Positions 42,665 to 51,548 of a stretch of DNA of 64,000 nucleotides are shown here, one piece after another. The stretch spans positions 1,736,001 to 1,800,000 of the forward strand of contig OZ252011.1 in the NCBI GenBank assembly GCA_965247355.1, given 5' to 3'. The translations under genes and the position numbers were made by a program. The notes under the pieces were generated by a model. The model ran no database searches. It was not told where the DNA came from and was given only the letters and a program-made list of their open reading frames with translations. Numbering within the stretch: the first letter of the stretch is position 1; every line of letters starts with the position of its first letter. The stretch is from RHLJ01 sp965247355. Lineage in GTDB: Bacteria > Bacteroidota > Rhodothermia > Balneolales > Balneolaceae.

Positions 42665-43429
42665 TTATTTAAGACCTTTCCCAGTAGCTGCCCAGTAAAT
42701 ACCTCCGTAAATATGCTCTAGAAACATTTTGTCAGAAAAAGTGTCTTCCATATGCCCCAGCGCAGTGTAAAATGATCTTCCGCCATCAAACTCGTGATAC
42801 CAGGCAACCGGATGAAAATCTCCCATACCTTCCGATGCTGTGTCACTCCAGGGAGCCTTCAAATCATAATAAGACTCATCAATAGTTAATAAATAATTCA
42901 AGCCTTCTACTTTTTCTTCTCCAAACTCATACCATTCGTCGGTCCATAAAAAAGATTCCGGCATGCGTTCCATGCCCGGAAAATCAGGGTCAAGAACTGT
43001 AACTCTGGTTGTTTGGTTTGCAGGATGAGTCTTAAACATCCTTCCTACTAACTGAGTATACCACTCCCATTCATACTCGGTATCAGAAGCAGCATGAATA
43101 CCTACATACCCTTTTCCAGCCTGAATGAAGGCTTCCATATTTTCTTGTTCCTGCTCATCCAAAACATTTCGGGTGGTACTCAGAAATATTATCACATCGT
43201 AGCCCATTAAACGCTGAGAGTTACTAAATACTCCTGAATTTCCCTGCCAGTCTACCTGAAACTGATGGCGTTGACCCAATTGTTTGATAGCGTTCACTCC
43301 TTCACTTATAGACTGATGGTGCCAGCCTCCGGTTTCTGTAAATACAAGTACTCTGAACTGCGGTTGAGCAATTGCCAGTGTTGGAATAGCTAACGCTATG
43401 AATAAAAAGGAAAGAATAAGTTTTCGCAT
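42665..43429 (-). CDS. ThuA-like domain secreted protein
   Basis: The 254-aa protein has a signal peptide (ending AIAQ) and a ThuA domain of the glutamine-amidotransferase-like fold: FRVLVFTETGGWHHQSI, GYDVIIFLSTTRNVL, KGYVGIHAASDTEYEW with the expected turns, and HPVAWYHEFDGGRSFYTALGHMEDTF. ThuA proteins act in sugar uptake or degradation, for example trehalose. The CE15 esterase gene is divergent from it across a 148-bp gap, so the pair may be related, which is inferred. Confidence 0.88.
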   Translation of the reverse strand: MRKLILSFLFIALAIPTLAIAQPQFRVLVFTETGGWHHQSISEGVNAIKQLGQRHQFQVDWQGNSGVFSNSQRLMGYDVIIFLSTTRNVLDEQEQENMEAFIQAGKGYVGIHAASDTEYEWEWYTQLVGRMFKTHPANQTTRVTVLDPDFPGMERMPESFLWTDEWYEFGEEKVEGLNYLLTIDESYYDLKAPWSDTASEGMGDFHPVAWYHEFDGGRSFYTALGHMEDTFSDKMFLEHIYGGIYWAATGKGLK

Positions 43430-43577
43430 GACTCCGGTTTTGATAATTTGATTGATGGAGTGTAGGTAAAAAAAAGATTTATCGCATAAGAAATTAAGCT
43501 TGAGCTAATTACATCACTTTGAAACTTCTTTGTAATTCGGTTTCTTGTGAAAATTAATGTCACAAACCTAACTAACC

Positions 43578-45137
43578 ATGTCGAAGACTTCATTCCTCAT
43601 TCTTTCTTTTTTGATTTCGGGTACCGTTCTGGCTCAGAAAACTCAGATTGATACTTCTAAATACCCATCACTTACTACATTTACAACTCAGGAAGATCAT
43701 GCCAACATTATGAATCAGCTGGGTATTAAGGAACTTCGACCAGGACCTAGTGGAAATCCATCGGCACCTAATGCTGCTAATTATGACGAATCGATTGCAA
43801 ATCCTTGTCCCGATTTACCGGCTTTAATGATTACTGAAGATGGAAAAGAAGTTACTACTCCCGCTATGTGGTGGAATCAACGAAGACCGGAAATTATTGA
43901 AGGATTTGAGAAAGAAGTTTATGGACATATTCCAGACAATGTACCTGAGGTAAAATGGAAAGTTGAGATCACCGATAACGAATGGATAGGAAGAATACCA
44001 GTAGTCGCTAAAAAAGTAACCGGATATGTTGATAACAGTGCTTATCCTTTAATTGATGTGGAAATCGAAATGATGGTGGTAACTCCAACGAATGTGGAAG
44101 GCCCCGTTCCTATCTTAATGATGTTCGGAAACCCGCGGTTTCCGGCACCTGCGCAACCAAACCGGGATGATCTGGAAGCTATCAATGAATCATTTAAAGC
44201 AATGATGATTAAAAATGATCCGGATATGAAAGAGATGTTTGAGAAATACCCGGCCTATCAACCTATTCAGTCCGGTCAAAGTGGACCGAACTGGTGGGCA
44301 CCTGCTCCAAACGGAGATTCTCCCGGTTCTGAACAATTACTAGCCAATGGCTGGGGCTACGCAACCATTTCTCCAGCGAGCATTCAGGCTGATAATGGTG
44401 CAGGATTAACAAGAGGAATTATTGGTTTGACGAACAAAGGTCAGCCACGGACACCTGAACAATGGGGCTCTCTACGAGCATGGGCCTGGGGAGCAGCACG
44501 TGGATTGGATTATCTGGAAACCGATGAACATGTGGACGCAACAAAAGTGGGAATTGAGGGCGTTTCCCGTTACGGGAAAGCAGCTCTTGTTACTCTCGCT
44601 TTTGAAGAACGATTTGCTGTTGGCTTGATTGGTTCTTCAGGAAAAGGAGGTGCTACACTGCATCGACGTTTTTTTGGTGAAGCTGTAGAAAGTTTGACCG
44701 GATCAGGCGAATATCACTGGATGGCAGGTAACTATGTTAAATACGGAGCTGAAAAATCGGAGTTTGGCAAAATGACTGGCTGTGATCTTCCCGTAGATTC
44801 CCACCAACTTATTGCGTTGGCAGCACCCCGACTAACATTCATAAGTTATGGAATACCTGAAGAAGGCGATGCCCTCTGGTTAGACCAGGTTGGAAGTTAT
44901 ATGGCTACCATAGCAGCTCAACCTGCTTTCACATTACTCGGAGCTGAGGGACTTGGTAAATCCAATAATTATATGACCGAAGTTATGCCTGAACCACAAA
45001 CTAGTTTAATGGACGGCGAACTCTCCTGGCGACAACATATCGGTGGTCACACCGACCAACCCAATTACCAGTACTTTATACCATGGGCCAGCGAAAAACT
45101 AGGTTATGAAATGAAAGCCAGAGGTTGGGGGAATTGA
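43578..45137 (+). CDS. glucuronoyl esterase, carbohydrate esterase family 15
   Basis: The 519-aa secreted protein (signal ending VLAQ) matches CE15 enzymes, which cleave ester links between glucuronoxylan and lignin. It has the GVSRYGKAAL nucleophile motif (Ser330, next to R331), a region typical of the family (GSSGKGGATLHRRFFGE) and a C-terminal RQHIGGHTDQPN with the catalytic histidine. The length is normal for the family with an N-terminal extension. The classical GCSRxGK has a valine in place of cysteine here. It is a single gene. Confidence 0.88.
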   Translation: MSKTSFLILSFLISGTVLAQKTQIDTSKYPSLTTFTTQEDHANIMNQLGIKELRPGPSGNPSAPNAANYDESIANPCPDLPALMITEDGKEVTTPAMWWNQRRPEIIEGFEKEVYGHIPDNVPEVKWKVEITDNEWIGRIPVVAKKVTGYVDNSAYPLIDVEIEMMVVTPTNVEGPVPILMMFGNPRFPAPAQPNRDDLEAINESFKAMMIKNDPDMKEMFEKYPAYQPIQSGQSGPNWWAPAPNGDSPGSEQLLANGWGYATISPASIQADNGAGLTRGIIGLTNKGQPRTPEQWGSLRAWAWGAARGLDYLETDEHVDATKVGIEGVSRYGKAALVTLAFEERFAVGLIGSSGKGGATLHRRFFGEAVESLTGSGEYHWMAGNYVKYGAEKSEFGKMTGCDLPVDSHQLIALAAPRLTFISYGIPEEGDALWLDQVGSYMATIAAQPAFTLLGAEGLGKSNNYMTEVMPEPQTSLMDGELSWRQHIGGHTDQPNYQYFIPWASEKLGYEMKARGWGN

Positions 45138-45168
45138 GTTAACGGAAGATGATGTTTCTGAGTACTAC

Positions 45169-45200
45169 TAAGATATATAACGAATAAGATATATAACGAA
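45169..45200 (+). repeat. tandem 16-bp direct repeat
   Basis: TAAGATATATAACGAA occurs twice without a gap (45169-45184 and 45185-45200) in the gap between the CE15 gene and the Lacal_2735 gene. It could be a regulatory site or a slippage product; I cannot tell. Confidence 0.8.
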
Positions 45201-45258
45201 CGAATCATTATTGAATAAGATTAAATTTAGCATCAATTGCTAATCATAATGTATCTAC

Positions 45259-45426
45259 ATGTTTGGACTGTTCAAGAAGAAATCAGAAAGAGAAAAACTT
45301 AATCAGAAGTACAAAAAACTACTCTCAGAAGCTCATCAGCTATCTACCTCTAACCGAACCTTAAGTGATAAAAAAATGCAAGAAGCCGATGAAGTGTTAA
45401 AAAAGATTGATCAGCTTCCGGAGTAA
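45259..45426 (+). CDS. Lacal_2735 family small protein
   Basis: This 55-aa protein is very highly charged and helical, starting MFGLFKKKSEREKLNQ and continuing with KYKKLLSEAHQLSTSNR and EADEVLKKIDQL. The pattern matches the small Lacal_2735 family of Bacteroidota proteins, whose function is unknown. It is too short for the usual ORF cut-off. The start is the ATG at 45259-45261. It ends 5 bp before the stop of the convergent AAA+ gene. Confidence 0.85.
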   Translation: MFGLFKKKSEREKLNQKYKKLLSEAHQLSTSNRTLSDKKMQEADEVLKKIDQLPE

Positions 45427-45431
45427 ATTAC

Positions 45432-47144
45432 TTAGCCCACCCTGAACTTCAGCTCCTCAATTTTTGTGAGAAGTTCATTTCGATCCATTTCGCGATAGCG
45501 TTCAGGAAGCAGTTCTTTGGACGTACATTCCAACACAGCGTTCAGTGTTTGTAGTTCTACTTCTTCTGGATACGTTGGAGGAATGAAGTCATTGAGTGCC
45601 AGATCCAGAATTTCCGGGGTTACTTTCTTCTTTCCTTCAGCAGCGGCACGGAATTTGGCTCGGGTTAGTGCCGCTTCCATATCTGCGCCGGAAAATGTTT
45701 TGAAGCCTTCTTCAATAATTGCCGGAATATAAGTTTCTGTCATTTGTAATCCGGTTTTCTTCTTCATCGCTTCGAATAATTCCACACGTTCTTCATTAGT
45801 GTGCGGTGGAAATAATGCCAAATGCTCTTCGGCTCTACCCTGTCGCTTTAAATCGATTGGCATTAAATCAGGTCGTGCCGTCATTAAAAACCAGATAATT
45901 TTACCCCGATTAGCAGTGTCGCTCATAAAAGTAGCAATCTGTGAAAACACCCGACTGGAAACACCACTGTCACCACTCGAGCTTCGATCCCCCAAATAAG
46001 CATCTGCTTCATCAATCATAACAGCTACCGGGGACATTGCCTTCAATAAGGAAAGGATTTTTTCCAGATTACCTTCCGTAACTCCCTGCCACTGACTTCG
46101 GAAATTTTTAAGCTTCACCATAGGCACTCCCACTTCACTCGAAAAACAGGTGACCAAAAAGGTTTTTCCTGTACCCACGGGGCCACATACCAAATAACCC
46201 ATAGGCATAACATCCTGCCGTCCTTCTTTCAATGCTTTTACAGCCTGACGTAAATGAGCTTTAACAAATTTATGTCCGGCAACATTATCCAGTGAGTATG
46301 GATTCTCAACAAACTCTAGCAATCCATACGCTTCTGCTTCAATTAACTCTTTCTTGTTTTTAGAAAGGCTATCAAAGGTGATTTTCTCTTTATTCTCACG
46401 GGCATTAGAAAGTACGCTTCGGATATTTACATAATTCAATCCGGCTGTTTGTTGTGCAATGATTTCCGGCTTAACTGAAGAAATCTCTTTAAACTCATCA
46501 TTCCGGGTTTCGAACTTTACAAAATCTAAGCGTTCTTTTTCTCCGGGAATCGTAATCTTGATTTCGGTCGTATATGGATTCTGAATTAACGTCTTGTTCA
46601 GATCAGGAAGATTTTCCGTGATCAACACTGTGGTAAAATCAGATGCCAGAAACATTGGATCGTGTGCCCATCTGGACAAATATACCAGCGAAGTGCGGTC
46701 TTCATTTCCGGTAGACCCGGTATCACTCATTGGGATAATGGTCTCAGCATAGTCAATAATTAATGCTACACTTTTCTTTTGATCCAGACGAAGTCGGAAG
46801 TATTGCTCCAGTAGAGAAAACACACGGACCGGATCTTTCGGCATTTTCTTGGCGTAATCGGTGCCCACTAAGCTATCTCGTCCCGCAATGGCCTGATTGA
46901 AATCAGCTTGCGATTCTTTATCTCTGAAATAGATACCTGAGGCTCTGTCATAGAAAATGACATAATCACGAGCTCCAAAAAACTCATCTGAAAGAAAGCT
47001 CTTCAGACGATGGAATTCTGTTCCTTCATCATTTTTGAGAGGCACTAAATCGTGCACATTGCCGTGTAGCAAAAAAGTATTAATCGTTCGGCTTAAGTAT
47101 TTTCTTGCAAAATCCTGTGACCAGGCTGGATAATTGTCAAACAT
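45432..47144 (-). CDS. AAA+ ATPase with a degenerate N-terminal AAA module
   Basis: The 570-aa protein has two AAA-like modules. The first (residues 1-260) has hydrophobic strands (VALIIDYAETI, FTTVLITENLPD) but no Walker A, so it is degenerate. The second has Walker A GPVGTGKT (321-328), Walker B VAVMIDEAD (374-381), sensor-1 FLMTARPD and an arginine-finger QGRAEEH. This resembles the AAA proteins with one active module, possibly a remodeller. No clear substrate is visible. It starts at ATG 47142-47144 and is a single gene, convergent with the Lacal_2735 gene. Confidence 0.85.
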   Translation of the reverse strand: MFDNYPAWSQDFARKYLSRTINTFLLHGNVHDLVPLKNDEGTEFHRLKSFLSDEFFGARDYVIFYDRASGIYFRDKESQADFNQAIAGRDSLVGTDYAKKMPKDPVRVFSLLEQYFRLRLDQKKSVALIIDYAETIIPMSDTGSTGNEDRTSLVYLSRWAHDPMFLASDFTTVLITENLPDLNKTLIQNPYTTEIKITIPGEKERLDFVKFETRNDEFKEISSVKPEIIAQQTAGLNYVNIRSVLSNARENKEKITFDSLSKNKKELIEAEAYGLLEFVENPYSLDNVAGHKFVKAHLRQAVKALKEGRQDVMPMGYLVCGPVGTGKTFLVTCFSSEVGVPMVKLKNFRSQWQGVTEGNLEKILSLLKAMSPVAVMIDEADAYLGDRSSSGDSGVSSRVFSQIATFMSDTANRGKIIWFLMTARPDLMPIDLKRQGRAEEHLALFPPHTNEERVELFEAMKKKTGLQMTETYIPAIIEEGFKTFSGADMEAALTRAKFRAAAEGKKKVTPEILDLALNDFIPPTYPEEVELQTLNAVLECTSKELLPERYREMDRNELLTKIEELKFRVG

Positions 47145-47225
47145 CTTTCTTTGAGTTACAAAGGTTCAGAGTAGCAAAGTTACAAAGTGAAGAAAGCTTT
47201 TCGCATTTGTCACTTTGCAGTTCTG

Positions 47226-48500
47226 TTACTCAATTAAAATGAGTTTCACTGTTTCAATTCTGCTTTGAGTCGCTTTACTAATTATGAACTTTTTGTCCTC
47301 TATAAGCACCTCTTCATTCACCGTAGGAATGCGCCCCAAATAATTTATTATGTAACCCGCTACGGTATCATACTCTGAAGGTTCCACAGGAAGTGTAATT
47401 TCTTCAAAGTTAGCAACGAGCTCCTCAATTTCAACATTTCCGGAAACCACGAACGTATTTGGAGAAAGTTTTTTCATGATTTCATCATCCACATCATGCT
47501 CATCCTGTATATCTCCAACTACTTCTTCTAGTAAATCCTCAATTGTTACCATCCCTGCTGTCCCACCATATTCATCCAACACAATAGCTACAGACATATT
47601 AGATTGACGGAATTCCGTTAACAAATCTTTTGATTTTTTACTGTATGGAACCAACTTAACGGGGCGAATAATCTCATTCAGTGTCTTGGGTTTGTTAAAC
47701 AGATCATAAGCGAAAACAACTCCAATAACATCGTCTATAGAATCCTGGTAAATTGGAAGTTTGGAGTGTCCAGATTTAATAAACAGATCAAGCACTTCAT
47801 CTAATGCTGTCTTCTTGTCCACCGCTTCAATCTCAATACGTGGAATCATCGAATCTTTTACTCTTTTAGTAGAAAGCTCCAGTACATTATGCAAGATTTC
47901 TGAATCATCCTGATCGATATCCTCGCTTCCACCACTTTCCCTGAGTTCTTTGAAAATCAGCTCTACATCCTGACGGCGGTACAAAGATACTGCTTCCTCA
48001 GCATCCGGCACCAACCATTTTATGAGAACATTAGAAGAGCTATTTGCCAGAACAATTAACGGCCGAAGTAGATAGTAGCATATCCTCAATGGAACTGCGA
48101 TTATACTTACCATTACATCTGCTTGTGCTCTGAAAATAGCTTTAGGAAGAATCTCCCCAAAAATCATAATTAATACAGAAGCAATGATGGTCTGAACCAT
48201 TAAAATCTGGAATTCAGTAGGGGTATGACTAAACCAGGCTTCTGAATATCCTATAACCGGATTGACCAGAAAAATAGCCATTAATGTCGCATAAAGTACA
48301 TTAATAATATTATTCCCAACCAAAGTGGTTGTTAAAAAGGTCTCTGGGTTACTCTTAAAAAAATCCAGAGATCTGGCAATGAAACTGTTTTTTCGGGATG
48401 CCACTTCCAGCTTCAGTTTATTAGCCGTAACAAAGGCTATTTCAGACCCTGAGAAAAATCCGCTTAGAAAGATGGTTGCAACGATGAGGAGCCATTCCAT
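47226..48500 (-). CDS. CNNM/CorC-type CBS-domain transporter (hemolysin C-like)
   Basis: The 424-aa membrane protein has a CNNM (DUF21) domain with four hydrophobic segments (starting LLIVATIFLSGFFSGSEIAFVTANKLKL, split), followed by two CBS domains (DSMIPRIEIEAVD, KSGHSKLPIYQDSIDDVIGVV, VLDEYGGTAGMVTIEDLLEEVVGDI) and a C-terminal CorC_HlyC domain. These proteins export Mg2+ or Co2+. It lies downstream of enoyl-CoA hydratase on the same strand with an 80-bp gap. Confidence 0.93.
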   Translation of the reverse strand: MEWLLIVATIFLSGFFSGSEIAFVTANKLKLEVASRKNSFIARSLDFFKSNPETFLTTTLVGNNIINVLYATLMAIFLVNPVIGYSEAWFSHTPTEFQILMVQTIIASVLIMIFGEILPKAIFRAQADVMVSIIAVPLRICYYLLRPLIVLANSSSNVLIKWLVPDAEEAVSLYRRQDVELIFKELRESGGSEDIDQDDSEILHNVLELSTKRVKDSMIPRIEIEAVDKKTALDEVLDLFIKSGHSKLPIYQDSIDDVIGVVFAYDLFNKPKTLNEIIRPVKLVPYSKKSKDLLTEFRQSNMSVAIVLDEYGGTAGMVTIEDLLEEVVGDIQDEHDVDDEIMKKLSPNTFVVSGNVEIEELVANFEEITLPVEPSEYDTVAGYIINYLGRIPTVNEEVLIEDKKFIISKATQSRIETVKLILIE

Positions 48501-48579
48501 AGTTATTTGGCTCCTGTTTTTTTAAGATTTGATATGCTACCCGATGGAGGCTCGTCGCTCATTAACGAAAATTTAGTTC

Positions 48580-49359
48580 TTATTTACCGGAGAAATTCGG
48601 TTTACGTTTTTCTATAAATGCCGAAGTTCCTTCCTTAAAATCAGCAGTGTCGAACAAATCTCCAAAAAGATTTGCTTCAGATTCAAAACCTGAATCTTTT
48701 CCTGCCTCTTTCACTGCTAATATAGCATTTTTTATAGCCAGAGGTGCCTGTTTTATAATCCCTGAAAGTATTTTTTTTGCTTCATCCAATAAATCTCCTT
48801 CAGCCACACTATTTACTAGGCCTAATCGAAGTGCTTCCTCGGCCTTTGCAAAACGTCCCGACATTATTAATTCCAATGCTTTTGGTTGCCCAACAATCTT
48901 AGTTAATCGTTGAGTACCTCCATATCCCGGAATTAAACCAAGGCTTACTTCAGGTAATCCAACAAGTGCATTTTGAGAAGCTATTCTTAAGTGACAGGAA
49001 AGCGCCAACTCAAACCCTCCTCCTAATGCATACCCATTGATTGCGGCCAATACAGGAATCGTTAAATCTTCTATTCTTTGAAAAACTTTATGTCCCCGCT
49101 TAGAAAGTTCTGTGGCTTTATTGGTATCAAAATCAGCGAACTCTTTGATATCAGCACCAGCTACAAAAGCCTTTTCTCCTGAGCCAGTTAAAATCAGAGC
49201 TCGAATAGCTTCGTTCTTCTCTATCTGATCTAATGCAGCATCCAGCTCAACAAAAACCTGATTATTAAGTGCATTAAGTTGTTTTGGACGATTTATAGTA
49301 AGAGTAGCAATTCCGGAATCTTCAACTTCCAGAATCAGCGTTTCAAAGTCTGTACTCAT
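48580..49359 (-). CDS. enoyl-CoA hydratase/isomerase (crotonase family)
   Basis: The 259-aa protein is a crotonase family member: TLNRPKQLNALN-like N-terminal strand, GSGEKAFVAGADIKEFAD (oxyanion hole), GYALGGGFELALSCHLRIAS, and GLIPGYGGTQRLTKIVG with the two catalytic glutamates of hydratases (E in PEVSLGLIPG and E in the earlier helix). It hydrates 2-enoyl-CoA in fatty acid or amino acid oxidation. It follows the 49362 gene with a 2-bp gap, so it is in the pspA operon. Confidence 0.92.
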   Translation of the reverse strand: MSTDFETLILEVEDSGIATLTINRPKQLNALNNQVFVELDAALDQIEKNEAIRALILTGSGEKAFVAGADIKEFADFDTNKATELSKRGHKVFQRIEDLTIPVLAAINGYALGGGFELALSCHLRIASQNALVGLPEVSLGLIPGYGGTQRLTKIVGQPKALELIMSGRFAKAEEALRLGLVNSVAEGDLLDEAKKILSGIIKQAPLAIKNAILAVKEAGKDSGFESEANLFGDLFDTADFKEGTSAFIEKRKPNFSGK

Positions 49360-49361
49360 TC

Positions 49362-50252
49362 CTATTCCTTAACTCTTCTCTTTGGGGTTGTTTCAGAAGT
49401 TACGTCATCAGAAAGTTCATCCAAAATTGAATCGAAATCGAGTTCTGTTTCCCATTCTGTCGTGTATTCAGGAAGGATATCCTGATCCAGATCATCGATT
49501 AATTGCGAGGTTTCATCTACCTCGGTAAGCAAGTTATCCAACTGGAACCCAATTTCTTCAGGGTTGCTCATTGTCATCGACTGCTCGTAAATATACCGAA
49601 CTGCATCTTCGATTGTTTCCAGATGAGTTTCACACACAAGATACTTTTCTTTAGCGATTTTAAATTTCTGCAAACGCTTTTGCATAATTGCAACTCGCCT
49701 TGATTTAGTGCGCTTAAGTTTTTCGGAGTCAATACTTTTAATTTCTTCTATCTGACGAACAACTTCTTCCTTAAGGTTAGTTTCTAACGAAGTATTCAAA
49801 TAGATTTCATAACGCTTAATCAAATCAAGTAGCGTAAGATAATTGCCAAGCAACTCATCAATTTTCTTGCCGATGTTATCTAATAGTCCCTGAGAACTGT
49901 ATGGAAGTTTATCAAAATTTTCCTGTACTAATTGAGCAAGGTGTTTAAGCACTAAAAACCGTTTTTGGCTTGCTGTATCTAAGGACTGGAATAGATCTTT
50001 TTCATTATTTGAGGCGTGACGTTCTTTTATTTTCTTAAGCTCTACCTTTTTTCTGAATCGCGGTAATTTTGGCACTACTCCCAAATACATTAGCTCAACC
50101 CCAAATACAGTGGATAGCAGAATATTGGATATATCAACGCTTAAATTGCTAAAGAACAAGGCTCCCAATGTTGAAGCAAGCAAAACACCCAAATTAATAG
50201 GGTTAAGAAAGGCTTCCCGGGTATAATTTATATTTAACTCGTCTGTAGACAT
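49362..50252 (-). CDS. coiled-coil membrane protein of the PspA operon
   Basis: I do not recognise a family for this 296-aa protein. It has two hydrophobic helices at about residues 18-52 (GVLLASTLGALFF, ILLSTVFGVELMYLGV), then a long helical, charged region with coiled-coil character and an acidic C-terminus. Its ATG shares bases with the stop of the 50252 gene (TAATG), so it is the membrane component of the same operon. It may be the anchor or receptor for the PspA-like proteins, which is inferred from position and topology. Confidence 0.65.
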   Translation of the reverse strand: MSTDELNINYTREAFLNPINLGVLLASTLGALFFSNLSVDISNILLSTVFGVELMYLGVVPKLPRFRKKVELKKIKERHASNNEKDLFQSLDTASQKRFLVLKHLAQLVQENFDKLPYSSQGLLDNIGKKIDELLGNYLTLLDLIKRYEIYLNTSLETNLKEEVVRQIEEIKSIDSEKLKRTKSRRVAIMQKRLQKFKIAKEKYLVCETHLETIEDAVRYIYEQSMTMSNPEEIGFQLDNLLTEVDETSQLIDDLDQDILPEYTTEWETELDFDSILDELSDDVTSETTPKRRVKE

Positions 50253-50716
50253 TAACTATTATCTGAAGTGTCTTCGTTACTGGAAGTATCTTCCTTTTTG
50301 TTTCCTATCGTTTTTTCTGCGTGAATTTCTTCGGCATGCTTTTCAATTTCCGAGTAGAGCATACCCATTTCAGCTTTTACTTGTTGCAGAGTTTGTTTGG
50401 CCTTTTGCTTTTTTATTTCTGCATCAAGCTCTTCCTGCTTCAATTTTCCTGCTACTGTAGAAGGATCATCTTCATCCAGACTATCCATTGCTACATCAAG
50501 TCGGGCTTCTAGATTGGTAACTTTATCCTTTACTTTACCCAAAAATTCGTCTACCGATCCAAGCAATTCATCGGCATTCATATTGTTCAAAGCCTGAGCA
50601 ATCTTGCCTTTCTGTTCAGTTTGTTTTAATCGCTCTTTTGCCTCTTTAATACGTCGGTAGTGATCCTTGTATTCCTCTTTAAGACGTTCGCGTTCCTGTT
50701 CACTTCGGGTACTCAT
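50252..50716 (-). CDS. short PspA-like coiled-coil protein
   Basis: The 154-aa soluble protein is almost entirely charged helix. Its segment LEARLDVAMDSLD with following QVKAEMG aligns with the PspA neighbour's NEARMEIALDSID ... QFKLEMG, at the same relative distance. It therefore looks like a paralogue of the C-terminal half of PspA that lacks the N-terminal membrane-binding hairpin. It lies between pspA (12-bp gap) and the membrane-protein gene (TAATG overlap). Confidence 0.7.
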   Translation of the reverse strand: MSTRSEQERERLKEEYKDHYRRIKEAKERLKQTEQKGKIAQALNNMNADELLGSVDEFLGKVKDKVTNLEARLDVAMDSLDEDDPSTVAGKLKQEELDAEIKKQKAKQTLQQVKAEMGMLYSEIEKHAEEIHAEKTIGNKKEDTSSNEDTSDNS

Positions 50717-50728
50717 GATGGTAGCCTG

Positions 50729-51475
50729 TTAGCTTTTCTCTTTGTTGCCAACGGATTTTGTTGGAGAAGCTTCTTCTTTTTCTGGCTCTTCATCAATAGA
50801 AATAGATCCTGAAGACTCACCCATCTCAAGTTTAAACTGCTCTACCAACTCATGTGCTCTGATTTTTTCCGCATTGGCTTCGATTTCCATTGTTTGTGTA
50901 TCAATGCTGTCTAAGGCGATTTCCATACGAGCTTCGTTTTTAGCTGATTCCTCGTTGATACGGGAAATCATCTCATCATGAGTCTGATCAATACCACCGA
51001 CCTCAAACTGCTCTAATGTATCCGCAATTTTAGATTGCCATTCTGCACGTTCGCTGGCGCGTAATGCTTCTTTGGCTTCCTGAATCTTGCGGTCTTTCTC
51101 ACGCATGAACACTTTCTTCACCTTAAGTGCTTTTTCATACGCACGTTCGGCAAACTGAAGCTGATCTTTTGAATGAATGATGGTCTCTTTCGCTTTTTCT
51201 AACTGAAGAGCATACCCTTCTGCAATGTCATCTCTTCCGGCTTTGATTGCGGACTTAATTTTAGAGGTAAGATCAATAATTTGTTTTTCGTTGCGCTTTA
51301 CTTCTTTTTGAAGCATGATAAGATTCGCTTTTACCGTTGCGATATTCTCATTCATTTGAGGAATCTGATCATTCAGCTCCCGAATATTCTGCTCTAAAAT
51401 TAATTTTGGATTCTCCATGGAGCTGATAACTCCACCGAACATTGATTTGATAGCGCGAATAAATCTTTTTAACAT
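50729..51475 (-). CDS. pspA: PspA/IM30 family protein
   Basis: The 248-aa product matches PspA/Vipp1, a bacterial ESCRT-III relative that coats and repairs the inner membrane. The N-terminal helix LKRFIRAIKSMFGGVISSMENPKLIL (split) binds membrane, then a long hairpin of coiled coil and an acidic tail of about 25 residues follow. It is the first gene of a compact operon with a shortened PspA paralogue, a coiled-coil membrane protein, crotonase and CNNM/CorC. The usual PspB/PspC genes are not present. Confidence 0.92.
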   Translation of the reverse strand: MLKRFIRAIKSMFGGVISSMENPKLILEQNIRELNDQIPQMNENIATVKANLIMLQKEVKRNEKQIIDLTSKIKSAIKAGRDDIAEGYALQLEKAKETIIHSKDQLQFAERAYEKALKVKKVFMREKDRKIQEAKEALRASERAEWQSKIADTLEQFEVGGIDQTHDEMISRINEESAKNEARMEIALDSIDTQTMEIEANAEKIRAHELVEQFKLEMGESSGSISIDEEPEKEEASPTKSVGNKEKS

Positions 51476-51548
51476 CGTTTTTACCGTATTTTTATGCCCT
51501 TTATGTATCAGGAACTAAGTTAACTGATTATTATCGTAATTCAACATG

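Noticed and set aside
47145..47225. Repeat-like TTACAAAG/CACTTTG sequence as a CRISPR or mobile element
   Set aside because: Only a few imperfect copies in 80 bp, without regular spacing or repeats of CRISPR length.
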